Shown: piece after piece, positions 31,699-42,742 of the stretch
Layout of the letters: every line of letters begins with the position of its first letter
Position numbering within the stretch: position 1 is the first letter of the stretch
From: Panicum virgatum
Taxonomy: Eukaryota; Streptophyta; Magnoliopsida; Poales; Poaceae
DNA: 64,000 nucleotides
Assembly (NCBI RefSeq): GCF_016808335.1
Contig: NC_053139.1
Location: forward strand, 40,606,464 to 40,670,463
Direction: 5' to 3'
Notes under the pieces: generated by a model
Told to the model about the DNA's origin: nothing
The model's input: only the letters and a program-made list of their open reading frames with translations
Database searches by the model: none
Position numbers and translations under genes: made by a program

Positions 31699-34600
31699 TG
31701 TCACAGAACAGTCCAAATAATACCAATCAAGTGCAATAATTAACACTTAAACTCAAACCAGAATTACTGCACTCAACCAGTACACTCAGACCGCCTGCTT
31801 TAACCAGGATCGATTACACAGGAACTCTCGCCAAAAGACGAGCAAAGATGATTACAGGCAACAAAAGCGTTCAAAGCCATTTACAACCCGAGTTTAACAG
31901 AAGCACCAACTTAAACTACAACAAGTGTTTACAAGACAGATTTACAATTCAAACCTCAGAGTTCAAATGCAGTAGAAAGCAATTTAGAGTTGAAAACAAG
32001 CTTCAAAATACAGTACGATAACCAACGTCGCAGACAAAGACGAGCTTCACATCTTGCCCACTGATGTGAGGCTCACCTGCCCTAACTTCATGGAGAAGAC
32101 GGGACCCACTCGACCGACCAACCCGGAGGAAGTGGTTGACCGATACACCAGGTGCAGATCTCCTCAGAGTCCTTCGGAACACATCCTGCTAAAATATAAG
32201 GCAACAACAAGCCTGAGTATTCTAATACTCATCAAGGCTTACCCTACTATTGGTATATACTTAGCCGACTCCTAGACATGCAAGGCTGTTTGGCTCTGGA
32301 GTTATTTTGCTGAAAAGCTACTAACAGTGAATCCTTACTTTCAGTATTTTAGCTCAAGGTTATTATACAAATACCAACTAGGTTTGCACCAACATCTAGA
32401 GCACGCTTGGTTAAGCACATTATCTTTTCAGAGTACCACAGCAAACATTCTCAGTTCAATCTCATTCCACTTCTTTACTACGATGTGACGAAGTGACCAA
32501 AGTTCTCTTAACCGAGAGAGACGGCGAATCGATCCGATTTAACCTTGCAAGGTGGACCTAACACACACGTCACATATAGGCCCCGTCGGACCCTACGTGG
32601 CAACCCTTCACATATGCACACCGAATAGTCGAACTGCCCTGTGACCCGGGACTGCTAGCCCCACCGATACCAACGAAGGGTCAGCCATGAGTTTGTATAC
32701 TAGCTCCACTGGTGAAGACAGTATCAAGTCCGCCTACCGGTGCACATATGGTATTGAGCTTACCGGTTTCGACTACCTCCTACTCCCGGCATGCGGTTAG
32801 TACTGTTCAAACTCGGTCAGCACGGCCAACAATGGTACGGTCCTTAATCGACACAGGCGGAGGCTTACTTTCCATCCATTCCATATCCATAACCAAATCC
32901 ATCTCCACCCGGTCTCCATTTTTCCTTTCTTCTTCTCATGGATTCGTTCTCCAGTAACTTTTCATAAGTAATAAAACCTATATCTCGCGAGTGACAGGAA
33001 TCACTCGTCTTCTACTGAATCCTAATTAAGCATTGCACTAACGACCTGTACTAGTAGAGTGACTGAGGAAACCCAAGGATCATGCATCTAAGGTTCCAAT
33101 CAACTCCTAGAAACTTAAATGCACAATAATTATATAACAAATATTGAATACTGAAATTAAGGGTTATGCACCGGGGCTTGCCTTGCCAGTCAGCGGGGTT
33201 AGCGACTTCTGGATCTGGCTCGACGGCTGCTTCGGCTTGCGGTTCCCCTGCTTGCGGCTCCTGGATCGGCTCAGCGACCAACTCGTAGACGGCTTCGCTC
33301 GTGGTGTCTAAACATATCAAAATGATGCCATGCAAGAATTAAAATGGTGCAATGAATTGATACAAGTGCTCAAGATGAAATGACAACACCGAAAGAAAGA
33401 TTATTTGACAGCACAAAAAGGAAAACTGCGGCTAGGAGTGAAACACGCGCAGGAACTCAACTTGCCGACATGAGTTAATCACAAAACTTTACTAGCATGA
33501 AAATACATTGATATCACATGCAAGAAAAATTTATAAACTTTTATGGCAAAAAGGAAAACATTTATTTTTGCCCTAGCAAAATAAACTGAGCAACAAAAGA
33601 TCCACAAACATGCATATAGGCTATGATCCTGAAAAATTTTCAGTGAACTACACATGTAAGGAGTAAGCCACTGTGAATTTTTCATAAATTTTAGAGCAAT
33701 AGAACAACTGGTATTAAATAAACTAGGTTAAACACAAACTGAATTTTTAGCTGGGGCAAAAGTGACATTGCTCAAGCACAAGTATTTTTTTTCTTCTGTA
33801 GATCTTGATTTTAGAAACCTAACAAAATTTATTTTGCATTTTTAGGATTTTTCTATGAATTGTTTTGCAATTAAGAAATTTCAGCCGAAATACACAATAA
33901 AGAAAACAAACAAAATTACACTTAATCCCCCCTCTCTCACTGACCCATGGGCCCCACCCGGCAGTGGCTTAGAGAGAGAAAAAGGGGGGCGCCCCTCCCC
34001 TGCTCTGTTTGGCCTACCCCGGCCACGCCCGTTGGCGGTGCGCCGAGCGCGCGCGCGGCGGCTTGGGCCGGCCGGCCGGCGGTGCAGCACGGCGGCCTCG
34101 CACGCAAGGCCCAGCACGCCCGCGGCCGAGTAGGGGCACGCGCGGGGCAGCCCAGGGCGGAGCTAGGCGGCGGCGTTGGCGCGGCGGTGGCGCGGCCACG
34201 CCGGCCAGCGCAGGGCCAGGGAGCGGCGCTGCGGGGCGGGGCAAGCACTAGCTCGTCCGGGCGGCGCTGGCGCGCGCGGTGGCACGGCCCTGAGCCGCGC
34301 GGGCTCTGCCCGCGGCGTGCGGCGGTGGGAGCAGTGGCGGCCATGGCGCCCGCGGCGGCGTTCTGCCGGCGGCGGCACTAGAAGGGGAGGGGAAGGAGCT
34401 CGGGGAGGACGAGTGACACACCACGAACCCGTTCTTGGGGTCGATTTGAGCGGAGGGTGGTCGGAGGAGCAGATTGACGCGAGGGAGGCGGAGCTCGGAT
34501 TGGCTCCAATGGCGGCCGACGGTAGGGTTATGGTTTTCGGCCCACTCGGCCGGGGAAGAGCTCAGGTGAGGGTCGAGGAAGGTGGAGGGGATGGTGAGGG

Positions 34601-34968
34601 AGCTCAGGGCGCGAGGAATCGAGAGAGGTTCGAGCGGAGGCGGCGGATTGCGGCCGGCGGTGGCGAGCGGCGCGAGCTCGCTCGAGCTCTGCTCGAGGAG
34701 GAAGAAGGCCGGGGGAGGAAGCGAAGTTGGTCTTGGGCGCCAGGGATGGGATGAGGTCATGAGGTACGACGAGGCGGCGGTGGCACAGACGCCTAGGATG
34801 GCCGGCACATGGGCACGGCGTCGATCACGCCGTGTCACGCGTCACTCTGCTCCACTGCCGAGAGACCAAGCCGAGTCAAGCCCAAAATTTGACGGAATTT
34901 TGATTCAACAAGAATTTACTAAACTTGTTTAGGGACGTAATGACCCTCTAAACACCAGAGGTGTTACA
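31699..34968 (-). repeat. 5' LTR of the Tekay-like element
   Basis: 3270 bp and the fuller copy. In element orientation it is upstream of the PBS (31685-31696), which is two bases from the LTR edge. Confidence 0.92.
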
Positions 34969-35351
34969 GCCTCCTTCAAGGGACTTGTGGGGAACCTTCT
35001 CCGCGCCGGTGCCGTCGACCTCTGTAAGCTCGAAGGGGACTTTCAGTACGTCCCCAACGAGGGTTGGTCCGAGGAGGTTGCCAAGATACAGGAGGTGAAG
35101 ATTGCATATTTTGAGCGTTTCTGGGAACCTTCGGGTAAGATCGCCGTTCAGACCCTCGCGGCTGCCTTGACAGGGATAAGCTCTCTTTCAGCTGGCTCTG
35201 TGTTTTTGGTTTTTTGCTTTCTTGTGGTAAAACCTTGCTATTTGTGCAGGAATTAAATCCTGATCAACCTTCGGGGGGCGGTGGGACGCCCGAGGCCAGT
35301 AGGCCTCCTTCGGGACGCGACGCGAACAAATCGTCGAGGGCTCAGGTCTAA

Positions 35352-36249
35352 AGATTAGCTTGTAGGGATTTATTTTGGGGAGACTAGATTTTGTTTGTAA
35401 ATATTTCCATGCTGCAGGATGTGAACAGCGCTATGGTATTGATGAGCTGGGAGGCTTTCAGCCTTGCTCATCCCAGATGCAGCGTGGCAGAATACTTATA
35501 CTGGTCCGGCCGTGATTCATTGTAATCTAGTGTTTGTTATTGTGACTTAATTTTACCTTCGTGAGGTTTTACGAAGTGCATCCTTCGAGGTGCTTTGTGT
35601 ATGCATCCTTGGAGATGCTTTGTTGTGCGCAAAGGAAAAACGTCTCCCGTATCCTTCGGGGTCGTGATTAGAGTTGGGACTCGATAAGTGGTGTGCGAGG
35701 GAAATGTTGGGAAAAAAGTCTCCCCCTTTCTAGCACATGGCTCATCTAAACTCTTCGTCCGAAGCCTTTGAGGGTGCTTCGGGTGTCGTGCGTTTCAGTG
35801 TTTTCAGAAAAATGTCTCCGTCTTTTGTTGCGTGCTGGCCTTGTGCTTCGAGAAGCAAGTTATTGGCACACAATGTTACGTGCATTAGGGTTGTGTTTTT
35901 TGGAGAAAAACGTCTCCCCCCTTCTTGGCGGACCATTGCTTTGGGTGGTTTAGGCGGAGAATTATTCCGTCTTTTTTGTGGGCCCTCGATAGATGGGTTG
36001 TTCACCGTTGAGGCAGTGTGCGCAAAGTTTTATGTTTCGGAGAAAAAACATCTCCCTTTTTTATTGCGCACTATTGTCACGAGGGGTCTTGTGTTTGGCT
36101 TTGCATGTCTCGAACGATGGGTGCCGAGTCCAAGGAGAAAAACGTCTCCCCCCTTTCTGGCATGCATCTTTCGATTTTTTGAGGGTGTTTTTGATTCGAA
36201 CCTTTCGGGGGTAGGAGTTTCTTCGTTTAGGGCCGTAGATTTCTGCTTT
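35352..36249 (+). repeat. Spacer with six short imperfect hairpins
   Basis: Copies of a GGAGAAAAACGTCTCC-type motif (arms GGAGA and TCTCC) lie at 35634, 35710, 35805, 35902, 36039 and 36134, spaced 76 to 137 bp. The motif also occurs once at about 19912. The surrounding sequence is otherwise unique and non-coding. It follows the stop codon of the antisense gene. Confidence 0.7.
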
Positions 36250-36865
36250 GGACATTTTGAAAGGCCGAAGGTTTTTGGCGTTTGTCTAGCACTTGTTGTG
36301 TCTTTATTTTCGCCGAAGGTTTTTGGTTCAGACCTTTTAAAAGGTCGAAGCCCCTTGGCTTTTGTCTAGCACTTATTGTGACTTTATTTTCGTCGAAGGT
36401 TTTTTGGTTCGGACCTTTTGAAAGGTCGAAACCCCTTGGCTTTTGTTTAGCACTTATTGTGCCTTTGGTGCCGAATTTTTTTTTGGTTCGGACCTTTTGA
36501 AAGGTCGAAGCCCCTTGGCGTTTGTCTAGCACCTATTGTGCCTTTATTTTCGCCGAAGGTTTTTTATTTCGGACCTTTTGAAAGGTCGAAGCCCCTTGGC
36601 TTTTGTTTAGCACTTATTGTGCCTTTGGTGCCGAAGGATTTTTGGTTCGGACCTTTTGAAAGGTCAAAGCTCCTTGGTGTTTGTCTAGCACCTATTGTGC
36701 CTTTATTTTCGCCGAAGGTTTTTTTGTTCGGACCTTTTGAAAGGTCGAAGCACCTTGGCGTTTATTTTAGCACTTATTTTGCCTTTATTTTTGCCAAAGG
36801 TTTTTTAGTTCGGACCTTTTGAAAGATCGAAGTCCCTTGACGTTTATTTTGATAAGTATGCAAAG
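36250..36865 (+). repeat. Eight-copy 80-bp palindromic tandem array
   Basis: Units begin with the near-palindrome GGACCTTTTGAAAGGTC at 36250, 36330, 36411, 36490, 36571, 36649, 36730 and 36812. The period is 78-82 bp, mostly 81. Because 81 is a multiple of three, an open frame runs through part of the array, but it encodes only the repeat. The array lies in the Grande-like element between the 3' ends of pol (minus) and the antisense gene (plus). Confidence 0.9.
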
Positions 36866-37324
36866 TTTGCGGATTCTACATACTTTGCTTACTTATAGTT
36901 TTAAGCAGCATACAGATGCTGGCCGAAGCTTGCCGTTTAGGCTGCTTAGGCGAAGGTGACACTTTACTTGGGGGAAATTTATTGTATTAAATTAGTTTAC
37001 AACAGGTCTGCCTCGTTAAAAACCTCACCTCCGGTGTGGAGTTTCCCACTGTAAGGAAAAGAGTACGGCCCTTTACAACATAAAAAGAAATGAAAACAGC
37101 TACGAAGATCCGCAATCGCTTATAGTTTTGTGATGCGGCCTTTTTACATGCTCATATGTAGTACTTCTTGAGGCTATCAGCATTCCATGGATGCTACAGC
37201 TCGTTGCCTTCGGCGTCAGACAGGTGGTAAGACCCTGGCCTGTTGCTTTTGGTCACTAGGAATGGCCCTTCTCACTTTGAGTGGAGTTTGCCTGAGGTTT
37301 CGGTGTTTGGCTTTTTTTTAGGAC
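36866..37324 (-). other. Pol-proximal 3' region of the Grande-like element
   Basis: No gene is seen. The minus strand after the last integrase frame contains a short decayed integrase C-terminal remnant and then A/T-rich spacer. AAAACCTCACCTCCGGTG near 37019-37036 and ACTGTAAGGAAAAGAGTACG near 37051 are unremarkable. Confidence 0.4.
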
Positions 37325-38319
37325 TCAGTCCCCGACTGTGATGTTCTTTTTCATGACTTTTTTGAATCTCCACCTCGTGGTTTCTTGTTGATACTTCTCA
37401 AGGTTCTCCGAAGCTTGAAGGATGTTTAGTTCCATAAGATCCTTGTTGCTCGATGGTATGGCCTCGACTTGGTGAGTCACCCTTAGGCTTCGGTTTTTAA
37501 GCTCCTCTGGTGTCATTGCTTCGACACTATAGAGTAGCCTGAATGGGGTGAACTTCATTGTTCTTGATTCTGAAGTGTTGTGGGACCAGATGACCTTCGA
37601 TAGTTCATCCGCCCATTTGCCCTTTTTCTGATCAAACATGAATTTTTTGATGCTGCCGAAGATGATGTCGTTGGCTGTTTCGACGGCCCCATTAGATTGC
37701 GGGTGGTAAACCGAAGCAAAGATTGCCTTCGTGCCCACACTGTAATAGAACTCTCTGAAGAGTTCTGAATCAAACTGTTTGCCATTATCAACGGTGATTT
37801 CTCGCGGGACCCCGAACCTGCAGATGATGTTCTGCCGGAAGAATTTTCAAATTGTTTCTGATATGATGTTGATTAGGGGCTTGGCTTCGATCTACTTGGT
37901 GAAGTACTCGACAACAACTGCTGCGTACTTGTAATTGCCTTGAGCGATGGGTAGGGTCCCACGAGGTCAATTCCCTATCTTTGCAGGGGCCAGGTCGGAG
38001 GTATTAGCTGGGTTGGCTCCGAAGGTTTTGAGGACTTCGGGCCCTACATTTGGCATGCTTAGCATGTCTTGACTATGTGCTGGGCGTCCTTTGGCACCGT
38101 GGGCCAGAAAAGTCCTTGCCTGAAGGCTTTGGAGACGAGTTGTCTGAAGCCAATGTGGGATCCACAGAACCCGGAGTGTATTTCCTTGAGGAGCTCAATG
38201 CCTTCGGCTATGGAGATGCACTTTAGCCATGGGTTGGTGACGCCTAACTTGAACAGCACACCCTCGGAGATTATGTAGCCCCTTGCTCTTTGGAACATTT
38301 TTTTTCTCTTTTTTCTCAT
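37325..38319 (-). pseudogene. Grande-like integrase (broken)
   Basis: The minus-strand frame 38319-38059 gives the zinc-binding half (GIELLKEIHSGFCGSHIGFR; FRQGLFWPTV; HIVKTC). The catalytic core continues in other frames: an FGVPREITVDNG stretch holding the second Asp lies just above 37738. The frame 37738-37325 holds ASVYHPQSNGAVETANDII with the catalytic Glu, and KWADELSKVIWSHNTSESR. At least one frameshift and several stops occur between 38059 and 37740. Confidence 0.8.
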
Positions 38320-39460
38320 TTGCTAGTTCACTGTTTCCCCGAAGGTATTCCATTATGGGTGTTCTCCAGTCTTCAGCTGATATGACTGAAACCAGTTTTT
38401 CTTTCTTCGGCTTGACCGAAGGTTCTGTGATTTCTTTGAAGAATACATCCGAAGGTAATTGCTCCTTTCTTGATGCTGCCTTTGCCAGCTTGTCAGTTTC
38501 GTCGTTCATGTGCCTTGGGATATGAACGATTTCGAAGCCCTTGAAATATTTCTCCATCATTCTGACGCCATCGAGGTACTCGATGAGCTCTGGTTTTCTT
38601 GCTTCTGAGTCTTTTTCAATGTGGTCTCTGACAACCTTCAAATTTGTTCTGACTATGAAGTTTTGATGGCCAAGGGCTTTCATTTTGTGAAGGCCCAGGA
38701 GCAAGGCTTCATATTTGGTGGTGTTGTTGGTTGATGATTCGAGGTTGCCGAAGCTTAGACGTGCTGCGTATCTTGTTTTTGCTCCCGAAGGAGACTCTAT
38801 GATTGCAGCAATACCCGCTCCTTCGTTGCACCAGGCCCTGTTGCAGTGCATGATCCAGGTTTCAGTCGAAGGTTCCTCCTTGAAGGTTGGGGATGTCCAA
38901 TCGGCAATGAAGTCTACCAATACTTGTGACTTGATGGTTGTTTTTCTCTCGAAGTCTATGTAAAACTCAGAGAGTTCCGAAGCCCATTTGGCAATTCTGA
39001 CTGAGGCCTCTCTGTTACTGAACAAATCATGTAGAGGTTGAACTGTGACTACGATTATCTTGTGAGCTTCGAAATAGTGTCGAAGCTTCCGAGCAGACAT
39101 GACTACTACATATGCAATTTTCTCTAGCTCTGAGTACAGGAGCTTCAAGCCTGCAAGAGCTTCGGATATGAAGTAGACATGTAGCTGCTTCTTCTTTCCC
39201 TCAACTTCTCTCTCGAGCACGAGCGCTGCACTGACAGCAGAGTAGGATGCTGCGATGTACAGGAGCAACATACCCTTCGGGTCAGGCGAGGTCATTTTGA
39301 CCATGTTTTGAAGGTGTTTTTTGAGTGCCTGAAGGGCTTCGCTTTGCTTGAGGCCCCACTCGAATTTGTTTGCGTTGCGAAGGACCTTGAAGAATGGTAG
39401 GCTTCGGTCAGCAGAGCGAGGGATAAATCTGTTTAGGGCTGGTATCCGCCCTATGAGCTT
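38195..39460 (-). pseudogene. Grande-like tandem RNase H domains (broken)
   Basis: The first RNase H region is recognised by LYIAASYSAVSAALVLERE, VYFISEALAGLKLLYSELEK and KIIVVTVQPLHDLF. A second, archaeal-type RNase H follows (AWCNEGAGIAAIIESPSG; TNNTTKYEALLLGLHKMKAL; VRTNLKVVRDHI), the domain pair that defines the Tat lineage. The first catalytic Asp of the second domain is replaced (HCNRAWC instead of VDGAWC) and the third reads TNLKVV instead of a D-L pattern. A stop at about 39460 separates this block from RT. Confidence 0.82.
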
Positions 39461-40840
39461 CTATACGTCCCTGATGGACTTGAGCTCCTCCATGTTCCAG
39501 AGAGCTTTTACTTTGTCAGGATTTGCTTCGATGCCTTTGGTGGATACTAGGCATCCTAGCACCTTTCCTTTGTGAACTCCAAAGATACACTTGTTGGGGT
39601 TCAAGGACAATCCTGCTTTTCTTAGGCTTGCGAAGGTTTCGGCCAGGTCTGTCACATGGTTACCTCTTATTGAACTGGTTAGTACAATATCATCAACATA
39701 AGCCAGGACATTTCTTCTGAGTTGGTGCTCCAGGACCACCGAAGACATTCTTGAAAAAGACTGCCCTGCATTTTTTAATCCTTCGGGCATCCTTACGAAG
39801 CAGTAGGTGCCGAAGGGGGTTATGAAGCTTGTTTTCTCTTCATCTTCTTTCCTCATCCAAATCTGATGGTATCCGGAGAAACAATCTAGCAGAGACATCA
39901 GTTGACTGTTTGCCTCATCATCATCGACTCTGTCGATTCTTGGCAGCGGGAAGTCATGCTTCGAGCAGGCTTTATTGAGATCAGTGAAATCGATGCACAT
40001 GCGCCACTTGCCATTCTTCTTCTTAACCGTCACGGTGTTTGTCAGCCATGTTGGGTACTTTACTTCTCGAATAACATTTGCATCTAACAGTCTCTGGAGT
40101 TCGGCTTTGACTGCCGCAACTTTCTCATCTGCCATTTTGCGAAGCTTCTGCTTCTTTGGCTTGATGTTTGGGTTGATATCCAAGCGATGCTCAATGATAT
40201 CTCTACTGACGCCTCGAAGGTCACTGGCGGACCATGCAAAAATATCTTGATTCTTGCGTAGGAACTCGAGAAGCTCTTTTTCTTCCTCGGGTTCGAGGGT
40301 TGCATTGATGGTTACCATTTTGTCAGGAAGGTGCTCATCTAGAGGGACCTTCTTAACTTCGTAGTCTTCTTCGAAGGTTGTGTTTTCTTTGTCTCTCTGA
40401 TGCTCTTCGAAGGTAGCGGACTTGGATTCAGTCCGAAGGTTGTGGACATTTTTCTGGCCTGGGGTGTAACCCCGCTCTATATCTCTCGCAAGCTGCTGAT
40501 CCCCTCGGACGGTGATGACCCCGCTTGAGCTGGAACCTTCATGCACAAGTACAATTAATGAACGATAGCTTCAAATTTGTTGATGGCCCCCCTTCCTAGG
40601 ATTGCTTGGTAGGGGTAAGGCATCTCTACTACATCAAAGGTGATGTGTTCTGTTCTTGCGTTAGCCGTCTCCCCGAAGGACACGGAGAGTGATATCTTGC
40701 CAATGGCATTTACTCTTTTTCCTCCGAATCCCATTAGAGGGACATCCGAAGGTTGAAGTAGGCGTCGATCAATGCCCATTTTGTCGAAGGTATCAGAAAA
40801 GATGATATCTGCAGAACTGCCGGTGTCAACTAGTATCTTG
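39461..40840 (-). pseudogene. Grande-like protease and reverse transcriptase (broken)
   Basis: The protease active site VDTGSSADII lies near 40830-40800, with ILGRGAINKF at about 40585-40560. A frame break around 40550 is followed by a 361-codon RT frame. It carries FAWSASDLRGV, EHRLDINPNIKP, KKKNGKWRMCIDFTDLN, FPLPRIDRV, DCFSGYHQI, TSFITPFGTYCFVRMPEGLKNAG and the catalytic AYVDDIVL, all on the minus strand. RT itself looks catalytically complete. Confidence 0.88.
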
Positions 40841-41059
40841 CCAATCCTCCAGCTCTGAATGTTTGCCTCGATGACCAGAGCATCTGTGTGTGGGTAGCTG
40901 ATGAGGTTGACATCTTCTTCGGAGAAGGTGATTGGAGAGTGTGACCACTGGGTTCTCTTGGTTAGACCTTCGGAGACGATGCAGTGGACTTGTCTGAAGT
41001 TGTCTCTGCGTTGTCTCTTGTTTTCGAAGTCCAGTGTGAACCTCCGGAGATGGGCATGA

Positions 41060-42705
41060 TCATCCCGAAAGTTGGTAGTGCCGCTTGCTGGCTATTTGTG
41101 GCTTGGTTTTCTTGTTTTGGTGGGTGGATTGGGGGTGGTGGTAGCTGCTCTTGTGTTGGCTGAGCTTGGGTGGTGGGTTGACTGGGTTGCGTTTGAGGGT
41201 TTGGCTATGGCTGCCAGTTGTGATTGTAGTTGTAGTTGAATGTGGGTGGGCGGTATGCCTGTGTAAATGGGGGGGTGAAACGAACGGAGGTTGTGTGTAC
41301 TGTATTTGTTGAGGTTGAGTTTGTGGAGTCTGAGGCCATGTAGTATGCCCAACTAGCTTGACTTTTTTCTCGGACTCCATTCTCTTAAGGGTCTTCTTTT
41401 TCTCCGGGCACTGGTTTGTTCTATGATCAGAGTCAGACTCGTGGAAGTGATAGAAGAATTTTTTGGGCCCACGCGAAGGTCCGCGACCTCGGCCTCTTCC
41501 TCTGCCGCGATCTCTACGCCGTGCTCCGGACGAAGATTGCTTGTCATTTGTGTGTTGAGGTTCCGACTCTGATGGTATCATGAAGGGATCAAAGGTTAAC
41601 TGTTCCTCATCATCTTGCTGCTACTCTTGCTGCCATGTTTGTTGATTGTATTTTTCTGTCTGACGCATAATTCTTCTTTGCTCTACCCTTCTGCGGTGGC
41701 CGGCATCTGACTTCGCGTACTTCTCTGCTTCTGTATAGAGCTCCTCCAGGGTCCTCGGGGGCTCTCTTGTGAGATGAGAAGCAAGCTGGCCAGGCAAGAG
41801 ACCTTCGATGCATTTCTCAATTGCATCTTTCTCTGAGAAGTTTGGGATTTGAGCCTTCTTCTGAACGAACCTCCGGAAATAGTCATAGAGAGACTCGCGG
41901 TCATGCTGTGGGACTTGAAGTCTTTCACAGTGTTAGTATTTAGCCTTCTGAAACCCTAGAAGTCCTGGATGAGCCTTCCTTTCAGCTGGTGCCAGTTATT
42001 GATTGATTATTGGGGAAGGTATGAGTATCAGTTGGCCACAGAACCTTCACAAGCCATGACGAAGGACTTGGCCATGGTTGAGTTGTCACCTCCGGCCGAA
42101 GCAATGGTTGCTTCGTAGGCCATGAGGAACTGGGTTGGATCAGTTGTAGCATTATACTTGGGGAGCTGTGTGGGCTTGTAGCCGAGCGGCCATAAAGTTT
42201 GCTGCAGAGCGACTGAGAGTGGCGAGGTCGGGTCAAGTGGGAGGTTGACCGGTGGTGGCCTTCGGTCTTCATTGTGAGCGAAGGTTGTCTGGTGGATGAC
42301 GCGGTTTTCTTGTTGGGCAGAACCTTCGGGCATTTCTTGGTATATCCTCTGCAGATTCTCAACTTCTGCCTCCATTTCTACTAGTTTGCGCCTGGCCTCG
42401 GCTAGCTTATTTGCCTGGTCCAGTGCCCTCTTTTTGGTGGCGAGCTGAGCTTGGATGTTTCTTTTTCTCATTTCAAGGGCCTTGAGCTGGAGTGCTGCTT
42501 CTGTGAGCTCCGCGGATTGGGTTTGATGAGCTTCGGTGTCTTCCCTGTCTTCAACCGGATCTCCATGAAGACCAGCTTCGGTGGTGATGTCTTCAATTCG
42601 TGTGTTGGCTTCTTCGTGCTGCGGTGGAGAGCCGTCGAGGACAGGGCCAGGCTGAGTGGAGTTGCTAGTGGTGCCGGCTGGGGTTTTCCTCTTTGCTGGG
42701 GCCAT
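41060..42705 (-). pseudogene. Grande-like gag (broken)
   Basis: Begins MAPAKRKTPAG at the minus-strand ATG 42705. A Glu/Gln/Ala-rich coiled coil (LKALEMRKRNIQAQLATKKR) follows, then capsid-like ATTDPTQFLMAYEATIASAG near 42130. After 42028 the frame is lost; a different frame from about 41925 gives LYDYFRRFVQKKAQIP and KCIEGLLPGQLASHLTRE, the conserved second half of Tat gag. The C-terminal RGRGRGRG segment and the degenerate zinc finger FYHFHESDSDHRTNQC lie at 41540-41380. Several stops (for example near 41630 and 41990) disable it. Confidence 0.8.
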
Positions 42706-42742
42706 CGAAGATTGTTTTTCGAGCTGGAACGGTGGGCGCCGC

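Larger units (their letters stand above)
22964..34968 (-). mobile_element. Tekay-like chromovirus, complete but inactivated
   Basis: LTRs at 22964-26038 (3075 bp) and 31699-34968 (3270 bp) start TGTCACAG and end GTTACA. Flanks GTCTC (22959-22963) and GCCTC (34969-34973) form a 5-bp target duplication with one mismatch, and the reading frame of the host antisense exon continues correctly across it. On the minus strand the order is PBS TGGCATCAGAGC (initiator tRNA-Met type), gag with zinc knuckle, protease, RT, RNase H, integrase, chromodomain, purine tract, LTR. Long 3-kb LTRs plus an integrase chromodomain indicate the Tekay/Del lineage. In-frame stops interrupt gag, RT and the chromodomain. 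It is younger than the Grande-like host because it sits inside it. Confidence 0.92.
20191..35351 (+). pseudogene. Antisense accessory gene (Transposase_28-like), split by the Tekay-like insertion
   Basis: Spliced gene opposite to pol. Exons joined by GT-AG introns with matching phase: 20191-20227, 20277-22140, 22221-22298, 22375-22963 resuming at 34974-35199, and 35250-35351 (stop TAA). Exon 1 encodes MARTRQTARLIE. Exon 2 has the globular region (FYISKGYFPEG; VFKDFFTVGLRIPMYPVVPK; WEGNWLEYWFYAKIG) that I match to the 'putative gypsy type transposon' family PF04195, then a Lys/Gly-rich linker (KKSKGKAKKEEVG). Exon 4 is a long coiled coil (about 22440-22830). Defects: a six-T run at 20389-20394 shifts frame, with TGA at 21156 and 21195, TAG at 22241 and 22629, and the 12-kb insertion. 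The exon 2 identity is from motif memory; the function is unknown. The last intron's donor (GTGTTT) is weak. Confidence 0.72.

Noticed and set aside
33937..34932. Long frames in the 5' Tekay-like LTR
   Set aside because: Same compositional effect as in the other LTR; promoter region, no conserved frame between the two LTRs.
36457..36822. 121-codon repeat protein (FGPFERSKPLG units)
   Set aside because: The frame exists only because the 80-bp tandem unit is often 81 bp, a multiple of three; there is no start context and some units break the frame.
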